DNA of 64,000 nucleotides, taken from Schistosoma haematobium (Eukaryota > Platyhelminthes > Trematoda > Strigeidida > Schistosomatidae). The translations under genes and the position numbers were made by a program. Position 1 is the stretch's first letter; each line of letters begins with the position of its first letter. The stretch is from contig NC_067195.1 of NCBI RefSeq assembly GCF_000699445.3, positions 9,290,287 through 9,354,286 of the forward strand. The letters run 5' to 3'. Below are positions 20,539 to 31,903 of the stretch, in pieces. The notes below the pieces were generated by a model that saw nothing but the letters and a program-made list of their open reading frames with translations, had not been told where the DNA came from and ran no database searches.

Positions 20539-20876
20539 TGTGACCAGTGGAGCTAGTCCGTGTCGGGTAGAGAGAGGTATCTACATAAGTACAATGGAAG
20601 ATGGTGGCGCAATTTTGTGAATTGGTTGAGGTTAGACACTAACACTATTGGATACCGGCTCAGTGGTCTAGAAGTTAAGTGTTCGTGCATGAGACCGACA
20701 GGTCCTGGGTTGGAATCCCGCAAGCAGGATCGTGGATGCCCACTTCTGAGGAGTCTCATAATAGGAAGAAACGACCATCTAGTGCTTCCAGGTTTTCCAT
20801 GATGGTCTAATATCAGTTAGTTCATGATCTCAATCAAAAACATAATATTCTCCACAACCCTATACTGAAATCATTT
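20539..20876 (+). mobile_element. HH2 repeat, nearly full, forward
   Basis: Outer block CCAGTGGAGCTAGTCC, GGTGGCGCAATTTTGTG, TTAGACACTAACACTATTGG, A box, B box GGTTGGAATCC, ribozyme at 20732-20786 (CTGAGGA and GAAA intact, stem II weakened: GTCT against GGAA) and an arm of the CATGATCTCAATCAAAAAC subfamily ending near CCCTATACTG. Frames of 68-80 codons here are repeat translations. Confidence 0.8.
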
Positions 20877-21250
20877 ATTTTTGAACTGTTCACTATAAAT
20901 TTCATTTTTCACTTACCAGCACTGATGTGATCAATAACGTTCTGTTTTTGTTTTGTTTTTTTCATTATTTTTACGTTTAATCTTTTTTATTATGACGTTG
21001 AATAACGTATGATGTGCTTTAAACAGTCTGTGATTTTCAACAAAAAACTATACAGCACATATCATTAAGTCGGGTCTTTGAAGTTATTTGTCGGAATATT
21101 TAACTTTATGTTTGTCATTAAATCATTTATGTAATCAGCTGACCTTTATTTTGTTATCATTATGTTTGATAGAAATGTTAAGAATTTTATATTAAGTTAA
21201 ATGATTTACTGTATTTAAACAATAATTCGTAGTAATCTTTAGCATAAGGC
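20877..21250. other. AT-rich stretch, nothing recognised
   Basis: No recognised repeat or exon between the HH2 copy and the RTE insertion. Confidence 0.45.
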
Positions 21251-22298
21251 ATAAGTTGTAGCCAACACTACAGAGTGCCTGAGAAGATAGTCAATATCAT
21301 ATGGAATTCCTGTGATGGATTAAACTGTAAAATCGTGCATGGAAGACAATTGACAAACTCGTTCGAGGTAAAGATCGGTATCAGACAAGATTGCTTACTC
21401 TCACCCTTTCTCTTTCTCCTGATGATCGACTGGAACACAAAGACATCAGCATCTGAGGGCAAGCATGGGATATAGTGGACAGCTAGGATGCAGCTGGACG
21501 ATGTAGACTTCGCAGATGATCTGGCTCTTCTATCGCAAACGCAACAACAAATGCAGGAGAAGACGACCAGTGTAGCAGCAGCCTCAGCAGCAGTAGGCCT
21601 CAATATACACAAGGGGAAAAGCAAGATTCTCCGATACAACACAGCATGCACCAATCCAATCAAAATTGACGGAGAAGATTTGGAAGATGTAAAAACCTTT
21701 ACATATTTGGGCAGTATCATTGATGAACAGTGTGAATCCGATGCAGATGTGAAGGCATGGATCGGCAAAGCAAGAGCAGCATATATCTACAATTGAAGAA
21801 CATCTGGAACTCAAAATAATTGTCAACCAACACCAAGGTTACAATTTTCAATACAAATGTCAAGACTTCTTTTGTATGTGGCGGAAACCTGGAGAACTAC
21901 GAAAGCCATCATCCGGAGGATACAAGTGTTTATTGACAGCTGTCCACACAAAATACTTCAGATCCGTTGGCCAGACACTATTAGTAACAATCCACTGTGA
22001 GAGAGAACAAAACAGATTCCAGTGGAAGAAGAAATCAGGAGGTGGATAGGACACACATTGAGGAAAGCACCCAACTGCGTCACAGGGCAAACCCTCACTT
22101 CGAATATTCATTGCCAAAAGACAAGAGGAATACCAAAGAACACTACGGCGAGAAATGGAGACAGATGTGAGAAGAATGAACAAGAACTGAATAGAACTAG
22201 AAAGGAAGTTCCAGGAAAGAGTGGGTTGGAGAATGATAATCAACGGTCTATGCTCCATTGGGAGTAATAGGCGTAAGTAAGTAAGTATAAGTTGTAGC
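21251..22298 (+). pseudogene. RTE (SR2-like) retrotransposon, 5'-truncated, RT domain largely open
   Basis: The insert spans 21263-22286, flanked by an exact 12-base duplication ATAAGTTGTAGC (21251-21262, 22287-22298). It starts inside the reverse transcriptase. A frame from 21275 reads VRQGCLLSP-like (here IRQDCLLSP), then FLFLLMIDW. One in-frame TAG stands at about 21475. The frame goes on with QLDDVDFADDLALLS, which carries the FADD catalytic aspartates, and TFTYLGSIIDE. A 2-base gain near 21785 shifts the frame in KARAAY. A later frame has [14 protein letters not shown]. It ends GGCGTAAGTAAGTAAGTA. Not functional as it stands: no endonuclease, one stop, frameshifts. Confidence 0.88.
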
Positions 22299-23083
22299 AG
22301 ACAGATTTCATAGATTTATCCATAGATTGTGTCAGATAGGTACTTTGCAGCATAAGCTATACTACTCAGAATGATAAAATCACTCTTTAAAGTAGTTTAA
22401 TGCCAAGGTCTGGTATTATGATACTAGACAATGTGAATAACAATACTTTAGATATATTTGCGTAATACTTTTGGCTACACGAAGTACTTTTTCTTAATAT
22501 ATACTCTTTAGTATCAGAAGGGGTTTTTGTAGATATTATAGAAAGTGTTTTTTTAAGAAAACAGTTATCATTACGAACTGAGATCAGCTAGAAAACATTA
22601 ATTTTCCAACTTACTCAGAGGTGTGGAAGATATACCAATGATAATACTAAGTAACCATGTCATGTAGAAAGTTAGCTAAACTTGAAGAAACGTACTACGT
22701 TTCTATTTAATGGTTTACTGTACTACATTATTCTTTTGGTTTCTATCCCATTTAGGGAGTTTTAATTTAGAACAATTTAAGTGTTCAGTACTTCATGAAT
22801 AAACCTTCTTCTTCAATTGTTGCCAGTGGATAATGACGATAAGTCATTTTTAAATTTCATTGATCTACCCTAATCTTTCTAATCAGAACTTTGTGAACGT
22901 TCTAATTCATTCGGTCGTAATAAATCTTTCACAACATGTTAAACATTTTTTCATATGTGACTTGACTTTTAGTTTTATTCTGATACAGTTATTTTTCTTT
23001 GATTGATAGTGATGACTTTATTGATTTTTTTAATTCATGATATCTGACCAGTTTATAATTAATTGTTTTGATAGATGACTTCG
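22299..23083. other. AT-rich stretch, nothing recognised
   Basis: No family member or convincing exon found on either strand. Confidence 0.45.
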
Positions 23084-23626
23084 TCAGTCGACCTGAGCTA
23101 AACCACCATTACAAACTTGAAAGCACTTGATGGCCGTTTTGTCATAGTACGGGACTCCTTAGAAGTGAGAATCCACGATTCCGCACACAGGATGCAAACC
23201 CGGGACCTTCGGTTTCACGCACGAACGCTTAACCTCTAGACCATTGAGTCGGTATCCAATAGTGTTAATGTCTAACTCTAATCAATCCGTGATCTTGCGC
23301 CACCTTTCATCAGTTGTCTAAGTTGGACAACTTTCTTTACCCAACAATCATTGGAAATGAGTGTCCAGTGCTCCCAAGTTTTCAATAATAGTCTATCATA
23401 GATCGATGCATGAATTCAACCATTAAAGTTACTACAATCTCCAAAAATCCCCATCCTGATAATTAATTATTTCAATAGTTGAGCTCATGTGGCAATTGAG
23501 GCTAGACCACCATGAAAAACATAAAGCACTGGATGGCCGTTTCGTCCTATTGTGGGACTCTTCAGTAGTGCATATCCAACATCTCGCCCGCGGCATTAGA
23601 ACCTAGGATCTATAGGTCTCTAAAGT
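23084..23626. mobile_element. HH2 cluster: reverse, forward end, reverse
   Basis: 23084-23350 is a nearly full reverse copy (B box complement CCCGGGACC, core decayed at 23123-23176). 23353-23462 is a forward right end (GTGTCCAGTGCTCCC, then AATTCAACCATTAAAG, then TCCAAAAATCCCC). 23474-23626 is another reverse copy with TTTCAATAGTTGAGCTCATG and an intact ribozyme, cut in its B box region. The middle and last pieces are inverted to each other. Confidence 0.8.
23524..23578 (-). ncRNA. Hammerhead ribozyme (HH2), core intact
   Basis: Minus strand: stem I GCACTA, core CTGAAGA, stem II GTCC/GGAC perfect with a 7-base loop, GAAA, stem III A-U with one C-A mismatch and G-C. The cleavage triplet is ATC, then CAGTGC closes stem I at five of six pairs. 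NUH triplets such as AUC are permitted in hammerheads. Confidence 0.65.
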
Positions 23627-24234
23627 GATACGGTTTGTTGGAAAGTCTTTGTCCGATTTGAAATAATTTTCACAAAACCTTTTCACATAGACCCTTGAAT
23701 GTTAAACTTACTTCAATGTATATGCACATACATTATTCTCTCAACACTTTCCATCAATAAGAGCTAACCAGAATGATGTAACTAATCAACCTAATATGTC
23801 ATTACATTGAAGCTGCATTGTTGAAAGACTCCCTACTTGACCAACTGTAACCTGAAAATCAAGTTATCCTGGTTTCTTATTATACTTAGATAAAAGATTC
23901 AAACATACTGGAAAGATTTTATTTAAGGAAGACGGATAATAACAGAAATACGGTGCATATATCTAAGACCATTTTAAATAATTCTTGACCATGATCAAAT
24001 TCAATTATTAAGTTTACATCGAGTGACCACAATATTTCGACGTATGAAGAATTCTAGCATTATAAACTAAATTTGCCACTGTTCGGTATTATTTGACAGA
24101 CTGTACAAATTCATTCTCTGAACAATATTTTGGCAATTACGTGATCAACGATCAAACTGGAATTCATTTGAAAAATAAATAATCTACGAAGAGTCGGATA
24201 TAAAAATAAAAAATTACAAGGTCAAAATACCGGT
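23627..24234. other. AT-rich stretch, nothing recognised
   Basis: No recognised repeat, RNA gene or exon. Confidence 0.45.
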
Positions 24235-24520
24235 TGTTATATCTAGAGCTTAGATTCTTAATATGCCACGTACTACTTGAGCACCTGAACGCTAGAACCC
24301 TCTCAGTCGCAAATGAGAACACTGAAGACAAGTGGGAGGAATGTTATTCCAAAACAGTGTCAAATATGGTACAAAACTCTCAGGTATTTATAGTTTTTAA
24401 TAAAAATGAAATGATCATTATAGTCCTCTAATCCGCGTACATGGATGTTCTTTAGCATTTATCCAACAGGAAAGCTACACATAAGAATTCTCAAATGTTC
24501 TTCCGAAAGATAATTGAATG
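24235..24520 (+). repeat. LTR-like repeat, family D copy 1
   Basis: Colinear with 60320-60605. Both copies begin TGTTATATCTAGA, with unrelated DNA before it. They share CCACGTACTACTTGA, GAACGCTAGAACCCTC, GAATGTTATTCCAA, CAGTGTCAAATATGGTAC and TATTTATAGTTTTTAATAAAA, and end near AAGATAATTGAATG. A TG start and a poly(A)-signal-like AATAAA inside suggest an LTR, but no TSD or CA end was found. The 65-codon frame has no recognised domain. Confidence 0.5.
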
Positions 24521-24652
24521 AATGCGCACGATATGACGAAACGGCCGTCCATTTGTTCCAGGTTTTCCATGCTGGTCTAGGTTCAGTTGACTCATGATCT
24601 CAACTATTGAAATTATTACAATCTCCTCAAAACCCCTTCTGATACTAATTAA
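24521..24652 (+). mobile_element. HH2 repeat, 3' end only
   Basis: GAATGCGCAC joins directly to GACGAAACGGCCGTCC, so the core CTGAGGA and stem II are deleted. The right arm is complete to AAAACCCCTTCTG. It abuts the family D repeat. Confidence 0.75.
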
Positions 24653-25597
24653 TTATTTAAATAAAATAGTAAAATCACCAAGTTTTTTTTTAATTCCCGA
24701 AAATTCTTCATCATTCATTTAATAGAATTAACTGTAAATTAAATGAAATTTTTGGATTGTAAAATTAATTCATTTAATTATGGTTTTATTTTTTGCTTTG
24801 ATTTTCTACTAGGTCTAATTATAAGTAGTATTATCATAGTGTTGCGAATAGAATACATATATCTGATTACTTATTATTATTATAATTATCATGGATAGCC
24901 ATTTTTTACATCATTATGATCTATGTTTTTCGATAGGTAAGAAAGAAACGATTGAAATTAGTCACAAACCTTTATCTTTCATTTATTCATCTTTTTACTT
25001 CTCCATTGCTTTTTCTCTCTACCTCCCTCCCTCCCCCCTCACAAGACTTCATCTTCGATTGTCTTGTACTTATAGTAAAAAAAAATTCTCCCCTAATAAT
25101 TTTGGTTAATTTTACCGATTAAAAATAGGGTTTTTTTTTTAAAAAAATGATCATTTTCATGTTATCGGTAAACTTTTTCTAATTTATTTGAATAATTAAT
25201 GACTGGTTACATCACTTTATTCTTTCTTTGAGATCATTCATCTTCGGTAAATATCAAACTTGTTCATTCGAATTCAATAACTTGGTTGTTGTTACTGTGT
25301 TTTTTCCCATTAGTGATTAATCTATTTGTATCTAAGTTTAGAGGTAAAGAAAGCACATCCATATATATTTATACCATGAAAATAAGCAATAAGCATTATG
25401 GAAATAATGTTAATGAATATTGAAACATAAAACTGAATTGATAGAATAAAAATTTTTAAGATTAATCCAGAGGATAATATCTTTGTTGTCGGTTAAATAA
25501 TGAATGAATGCAAAAAAAAATATTAATGAAAACTCTCTTGACTACTAAAATAGTTCTTCACGAGAGTAAATCTATCTTCATGAATGAGAATGATATC
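24653..25597. other. AT-rich stretch, nothing recognised
   Basis: Only homopolymer-rich DNA. A 72-codon plus frame at 24891-25109 is pyrimidine-rich with no recognisable feature. Confidence 0.4.
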
Positions 25598-25852
25598 AAA
25601 AAGGGCTGTTTTTGGATATTATGGTAATTTTAATAGTTGAGATCACGAGCCAACTGAGCCGGTCTAATGGTTAAGCGCTCGTGCGCAAGACTGATAGATC
25701 CTGGGTTGGAATCTCGCGGGGGGGCGGGGTCGTGGATACCCAATGCTGAGCAGTCTCACAATAGGACGAAAAGGCCATCCAGTGCTTCCAAGTTTTCCAT
25801 GGTGGCCTAGCTTCAGTTGTCTCATGATTTTAACTATCAAAATTAATAAAAT
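25598..25852 (+). mobile_element. HH2 repeat with both inverted arms and tRNA-like boxes
   Basis: Left arm AAGGGCTGTTTTTGGATATTATGG to GAGATCACGAG. Then an A box (CGGTCTAATGG), a B box (GGTTGGAATCT) and the ribozyme at 25735-25786 (CTGAGCA, GTCT/GGAC, GAAA, ATC). The right arm inverts the left (CATGATTTTAACTATCAAAATTA). The internal block between arm and A box is missing, so this is a shortened form. G8 of the core is changed to C. Confidence 0.82.
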
Positions 25853-27833
25853 GATAGATTTCCAAATGTATACAGCTATTTCTAGTCAGTTTATTTGTGG
25901 AAATTAGTTAAATACAAAGGGATTTTCATTATAAACCAAAGAAATTTTAAAATTAAGATGGTAATAAGCAGATATTTAATCTTTGTTTTACATTTTTTGA
26001 AGCATTCCATACTCATGACACAGCAAAATTATATGAATTCGTTATGGATTCTCGATGAATTTATAAGAAATCATGAATAACAGAGATCAAAAATGTTGTA
26101 AATAAGTCAACTACCGTCAATATCCATAAACGATTGACAAGCTGAACCCTACCTTGCTGAATCAATAACTGTATTTTGTTTCAATGACTAACAGTATTCG
26201 TATAAAAAAACATTGAACTAGATGTGAATATTATACAGTCCTCTATTGATATGTTCTCGTTCAATGTTAACCTATGAGAAATATAGTTTGTATTTTGTTT
26301 CAGTCTATTTATATGATTACAACATTTCATAAGAGGTGAACTTCAAAACCATCTTCCGAAAGATAGTCTATTTTATTATCTACATATTACTACTCAGTGG
26401 AGATTAGTTTATCTTAACCCCGTATAAAGTTAGCCACAGCTACAAAAGTTCACTAAAAACATTGAAGTTATGGAGTCAAATTGAAGTATGAATACTATGC
26501 TTAGCATCATTACAGGTTCAACCTGTAATGAGTACCAGTGAAAATAAAACTTGAAAGCTAGATTTTTTACGAGTTGCTTCTAACTATCTTAAGTAAAGCG
26601 AAGTCAGAATAATGGATATACTACAAAATTGCTAGATAAAATTTAACAATCATTAATATCTCAAGTACTGTGAATTGTTTACCAGTCAACAAATGATCAA
26701 AGTAATTCTTAAAATTACTTTCATTATCCAAGTCATCCAATAAATCTTCCAACTAAACAAATAGCCGGCCAGTAACTAGAATACTAGAACAATATAGATA
26801 ATCGACAAGTTGTGTTAACTGGAGTTATTTATCATTAAATCAATACAATCAACTAAGTACATCTTGAAAGTAACTTCTGTGTAACATTCAATCAATTTGG
26901 AAATCATTAATTTTTTGAATAGTTGATTGAAATATATCAACTAACAACATATGGTATATAATATGTCAAGTTGTCATATCTTACAATAGTGTCAACAACT
27001 ATTAAGATACTCAAAATGATCAAATAAGTAGTACAGTTCTGGACTATAATATCATATTAGTTTACACAAGCAATAAATATCAATCTAAATCGATTAACTT
27101 TACCATATATAAGAATCCCTAAGAGTTATTAATGTGAACGGAAACAAACAAACTTCATACCATTATTCTTCAATCATCTTATAATATAATCGTTGAATTT
27201 CATTAAATAATTGGTTTAAAACAAACTTTTGAAAGAATAACTTATATCTATCTTTAAAGAAAACAAAACGTATAAAACTTAATTGCAATGTAATCAGGTT
27301 TTGTTTTTTGTGTTTTTACAATTAACAACATCAAACCTTTTGTTCAGCATAGCAACTGACATTTAAAAAAAAAACCTAGTGATAAGAGGTGTTGTAGAGA
27401 ATCAGAAAAGAAAACAAAACAAACTTTGTAAAATATATATAAAATAGGGATTATTAGAGTGTTTGTTAAATCCTTATCTTCAACCTACCATACTCTATTG
27501 ATGATAAGCATGTAATAGCAGTATTATTATTGTTTTCTATAATTCAATTGTTCTCTATGCATAAAAGGCAGATGTCAATAAAACAATTTTACAAATAACC
27601 ATTGTATATTATGGCGACGACCTAAACAGACGCTAAATATTTATCTGTCAATCTAGAGTTTTAATCGTAAATCCTTTATGTACAGATAATAATAGTAATA
27701 ATAATAATAATAAAATGATACGACACTTGTTTCTGTCATTCATCTGTCCGCGATCACAAGTGGCTAGGTCAAAAAAACTAACATAGAATTAAAGTTCTCG
27801 TTCCGGTTTGATTGTGGGTGGAAAAAGGCGAAC

Positions 27834-27872
<39 letters not shown>

Positions 27873-28176
27873 TTAGATAGGTTTATAGCATGAAAAGGGA
27901 GTGATAGAGTTAATTCGTTAGTAAAGCAGATTTGAGTATTAAATGATTGTGGGAAACAGGTCAGTGGACATAAGAACAGGCTATCAGGTAAATGAATGAA
28001 CAATTAAAGTGTATGTTTATATTATTGTATGGGTGAATATATAAATGAAAGATTGAAGGATTAAAATGAGATAAATTTCTAAGTTTAACAAGAACACTGA
28101 ATAAATTGATAATAGAATGCTATAACTAAGAGAATGGTATTAAATTTAAATGTTGAGAGATTTTTAGATTGGCTTA
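25853..28176. other. Long AT-rich stretch with microsatellites
   Basis: The longest interval without a recognised dispersed repeat. It holds (AAT)n at about 27685-27713 and (TA)n at about 27836-27870. The 61-codon plus frame at 25895-26080 ends with WILDEFIRNHE after a T-rich run and an AG, but I cannot support it as an exon. Confidence 0.5.

Positions 28177-28272
<96 letters not shown>
28177..28272. repeat. (ATCT)24 microsatellite
   Basis: Twenty-four uninterrupted ATCT units (96 bases). The 66-codon frame across it is only the repeated YLSI peptide. Confidence 0.97.
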
Positions 28273-28648
28273 GTTTATCTGCGTATCGATCCAAGTTATT
28301 ATTCCACATATATCTATATCTCTATCACTTTTAGTTTTCAGTCATCAATTTTTATAAGCTTTGATTGATATGGATTAAGATTAAATCACAAATCATTTAT
28401 TTATTGAAGCCTTATTTCATGAAAATGATTAACTGTATGAGTAAAATAAGATTGTTTATTCAATATATATGTTCTTTAGAATTAATAAATAACTCCATAT
28501 TAATAAGTTAGGACTCAATGCTAAAAACATTCAATTCCCTAATAATAGTGTACTTATGTATAAAAATCCTATCCACATAATTCTTTATACCTAAAATATT
28601 CATAATTTTAATTTAATCATGAGAATAAGAATAGTTTTTTTAGGCTTT

Positions 28649-29400
28649 TAAGTTCACTTGGTCTTGTTTTGCTTGAATCCTCCCATTGAAGTTTAAGACT
28701 GCAATTGATCAATCTGTTATTGGCATATGTGCATGCTGTGCGTATCGCCTCAATATTGCCTTAATTCACAAGCTTTATAAGCAAAGATGGATAGCAGTAT
28801 GTTACAGTGATATTTCATTGTTGGGTCTGTTTTGTACTACACAATAAAAAGAGCTTTAGATTAACTAATGTACAAATAAGTACCGGTAGAATTTTTAATG
28901 ATATTTATTAGTATTAATTAACTTCATCAAGTTTATAACTGTATACATCCGTGATTTTGTAACATATCCGACACATTTTATGAATAAATAAAGTGTATTG
29001 AATAAAAACAGATGAGTGGCGGCTAGCCGTGGAATTCAGTTTGATGCGCGTTTCGTCCGATGTGAGACTCGTCAGCTGGATGTACCTACTTTCGCTCCGA
29101 GACTCGAACCTCATACCGTTCACTTCAGGACTGAACAGCTAAGCGGATAACGTGTTGACATTGAATGCAAACGATACTGGGCTCAAGTCCCGGAGTAAAC
29201 ATCAACTCTGGTATACAGGTACATACAACTAACAACTCAGAAATAAAATGAAATGCGCATCCTGGATTTCACTACTATTCATCATATATCTTTGCTCATA
29301 ATGCTTGTAACTTATACGCCATACCAAGGCAATTCTTACAGTATGCACGTACCTCAGTCTTAAACATCAGTGGGAAGATACAAATCAACAATACAAAATG
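28649..29400. mobile_element. HH1 (Smalpha-like) fold-back, split by an insertion
   Basis: 28649-28797 is a reverse 3' half (AAGTTCACTTGGTCTTG to AAGCAAAGATGGATAGCAG). About 214 bases of unrelated DNA follow, to about 29010. The reverse copy then resumes at GGCTAGCCGTGG with ribozyme and B box. From about 29123 a forward copy starts (A box CAGCTAAGCGG, B box region GGGCTCAAGTCCC, a decayed ribozyme at 29212-29271, and a 3' half ending near 29400). The outer arms are inverted to each other. Confidence 0.8.
29033..29088 (-). ncRNA. Hammerhead ribozyme (HH1), core intact
   Basis: Minus strand: CTGACGA, stem II GTCT/GGAC (one G-U), GAAA, a short stem III with a C-A mismatch, triplet ATC. Stem I (CATCCAG against CTGAATT after an AAA bulge) is imperfect. 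Conserved core bases are all there. Confidence 0.55.
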
Positions 29401-29932
29401 AATATACTGAATCAATTTTTCAATGGTATTTTAACTTCAATTGTTTAATACATCATTTGATAATTGATTTGGTACTCTTTATTGATCTATAAAATGAACA
29501 AAAACCTATCGGATGATTTTTTCAAAATCACAGACAGATAACCTTTTGTAAAACAACAAAATTTATTTTTAAGAAAAACAATAGCAACAACAACCACATT
29601 AGAAAACAAAAACACATAGAAAATACAAACAATAAAAACTTGTCAATAATTGTAATAACACACGAACTTAGGAAATAAACATGCCGAAATTTCCGATAAG
29701 TACATTTTTTTTATAATTCTGTAAATCATGTGAATTTGTTAAGATTACAAGGTGAGATGTAGTAGGCTTTCTTTTTTGTATCCGAAGGAAGTGAATGAGA
29801 TAGAGAATCTATAGTTTCATTTTTCTACCTGAAAAGTTCAAGGCCGTATTAACGTGTTTACCGCAAACAAGTATTGTTTATTGTTATTGATGACCTTTTA
29901 CAACAAACAATTAAATTATATTAAGAATTTTG
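29401..29932. other. AT-rich stretch, nothing recognised
   Basis: Contains a CAA-rich run near 29575-29600. No exon or repeat family seen. Confidence 0.4.
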
Positions 29933-30062
29933 ATTGAGATCATGAACCGATTGACGTTAGACCACCATTGAAAACCTGGAAGCATTGGACGGTCGTTTCG
30001 TTCTATTGTGGGACTCCTCAGCAGTGCATATCCACGAGCCCGCTCGCGGGATTCGAACCCAT
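29933..30062 (-). mobile_element. HH2 repeat, reverse, truncated at the B box
   Basis: Arm ATTGAGATCATGAACCGATTGACG, then CCACCATTGAAAACCTGG, the ribozyme, GAGCCCGCTCGCGGG and the complement of GGGTTCGAATCCC, where it stops. Confidence 0.8.
29979..30034 (-). ncRNA. Hammerhead ribozyme (HH2), core intact
   Basis: Minus strand: GCACTG, CTGAGGA, GTCC/GAAC (one mismatch), GAAA, a clean three-pair stem III (ACG/CGT around a 2-base loop), GTC, then CAATGC closing stem I with one mismatch. Confidence 0.65.
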
Positions 30063-30109
30063 AATAATGATAAAATTGAGTGATGGATTATTATCACTTT
30101 TAAACAATA

Positions 30110-30650
30110 ATTAACATCACGGACTGATCTTGGACAATCACTAAAAACGATGAAGTATTTGATAATTGCATTGTCTTAATATGGTGTTCGTCAGTAGTAT
30201 CCATAGGACTCAGGGGGCCTCATATTTGTCGGTGAGTGCTTAACATGTACACTACAGTTCGTGAAAGTTAACAACCTTCACAAACCCCTATAGTAATAAC
30301 AATCACATGCTCAGTAGTAACTAATTTCTAGATGCAGTTTCAGTTCTAATCCGAAGACGTGTCGGATTTGAGACTATTACCTACAAAAGTTGTGTAATAT
30401 TGCTAAATGATTGAATTTAGGGACATTCTAACAGCTTAATAGTCTGAACGTTAGCCTCAAATTGTGAGACCTGAGGGTTTGGGGGTTGAATCTTGATGAG
30501 TTTGTGGATCCGTATTACTATGGCGTCCAACACTAGGAAGAAACACTAGTCGTACGTTTCCTGGTTTTTAACAGTCATTCTATATTTAAGATCAGTTCGT
30601 AATGTAAGATATAAAACTCAATAACCTCTTAAAACCCCTTGTAATAGTTT
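30110..30650. mobile_element. Two old HH2 copies, opposed
   Basis: 30110-30290 (reverse) and 30300-30650 (forward) keep only scattered blocks: TTCACAAACCCCTATAG, CACATGCTCAGTAGTAACTAATTTC, GTTGAATCTTGATGAG (B box region), GGATCCGTATTACTATGGCGTCC and CTAGGAAGAAACAC (ribozyme). They are among the most diverged copies here. Confidence 0.5.
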
Positions 30651-31015
30651 TAATGTATAGTTAAAAATGACTGCAACATATGAACAGAGTGTATGTGTGA
30701 AAATTAATCTTGTTGACTTTCTTCATGGGAAAATCTATACCTGAAATCATGTAATAACAGTTGTGTATTGTATCGTTAATATGTTAAAATAGAACTGATT
30801 AGTGTTCTTCGATTTCCCGAGATTTACTAATTGGTGTAAGTCAGCGATGTAAATTATACTGCTGATGTATATTAGTCTTATCATAAGGGCAAATTACTTC
30901 TGAGTGATTGACTACTTCCTGTCACTACAATCGACATGAGATAAATCCTCTGATGAATAATACGATTTATTCATTTTAAATAAAATAATTAAAGAGTAAT
31001 GCAGTTATGATTTAA
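30651..31015. other. AT-rich stretch, nothing recognised
   Basis: No recognised repeat or exon. Confidence 0.4.
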
Positions 31016-31205
31016 TAAAATTTAAATAGTTGAAATAATGAGTCAATTGAAGCTAGGCCAACATGGAAAACCCGGAAGCACTGGACGGTCGTTTCGTCCT
31101 AGTATGGGACTCCTCTGCAGTACGCTTCCACGGTCCCGCCCCCCCGCGAGATTCGAACCCAGGATCTATCAGTTTCGCGCGAGAGCGCTTAACCAATAGA
31201 CCACG
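31016..31205 (-). mobile_element. HH2 repeat, reverse, truncated at the A box
   Basis: Arm AAATAGTTGAAATAATGAGTC, CATGGAAAACCCGGAAGCACTGG, ribozyme 31073-31130, B box complement, GAGAGCGCTTAACCAATAGACC. The core is CAGAGGA (U4 to A); stem II GTCC/GGAC, GAAA and GTC are intact, so one base separates it from consensus. Confidence 0.8.
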
Positions 31206-31408
31206 TAAGATATTGCATTTTGCGGTCTACTAATTTATTTTTATAAATCATCTAGTCATTTGATTGTACTGTATTGATCATGTTGATGAGAAATTCGCTG
31301 AAATATATTGATCATACTTCTCCTTCTTCGTCTTCTTTAGTAAATTGATTTGAAATACCACTCAAAAATAAATGTTCCAAAACTAAGCACATTCAAGTGT
31401 CACTTATC

Positions 31409-31541
31409 TTTTGAATGAACGGTACTGAGCTTGAGTCCCTCTGTAAACATTAACCATGAAATGCAGGTTCATCTAACTGACAAGTCCCAAACATGAAGAG
31501 ACATACATCCCACTACTAGCCACCATCCATCTCTGCTAATA
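31409..31541 (+). mobile_element. HH1 (Smalpha-like) fragment, forward
   Basis: GAACGGTACTGAGCTTGAGTCCC (B box region), GAAATGCAGGTTCATCTAACTGACAAG and CCACTACTAGCCACCATCCATC, ending in a short AAT run. Core CTGACAA, GAGA: inactive. Confidence 0.7.
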
Positions 31542-31627
31542 ATAATAATATCTAACTATATAAGTATCAGCCAATCTACACCAGTAAACATATTCACCTT
31601 TCTCTATTCGAATAACATAAAAAGTAC

Positions 31628-31899
31628 TATAGTGGATAAAAACAAAAGTGCGGGATAACCAAATGTATTTGAACACAAAATTTCAGAATCTCCTAGTAGA
31701 ATATGAGAACTATACAGTAAATACATCATTTGCAAAATGTCAATCAATCGCCTCAGACTTCATTGTCCCATATTTTCCACAACAATCTTTTTCTGTTCTC
31801 TTTTCTTCGATCTACTTAACCTTCTGCCGTCAGGCATTTCACATTTCTAATGATAATACATACTACTTATATTTGTCGACATCAGTAGCACACACTACA
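31628..31899 (-). mobile_element. Solo LTR (family L), reverse
   Basis: Reads as the reverse complement of 56725-57004, from AAATGTATTTGAACACAAAA through ACATCATTTGCAAAATGTC and TTAACCTTCTGCCGTC to GCACACACTACA. Flanks are GTAC and ATAC, a possible 4-base duplication with one change. The 100-codon plus frame is antisense LTR. Confidence 0.72.
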
Positions 31900-31903
31900 A
31901 TAC

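Noticed and set aside
21268..21768. 166-codon minus-strand frame
   Set aside because: Antisense shadow of the RTE reverse transcriptase, whose sense frame has the FADD motif.
28177..28272. Regular repeat that might suggest a CRISPR-like or protein repeat
   Set aside because: Pure ATCT tetranucleotide microsatellite without spacers.
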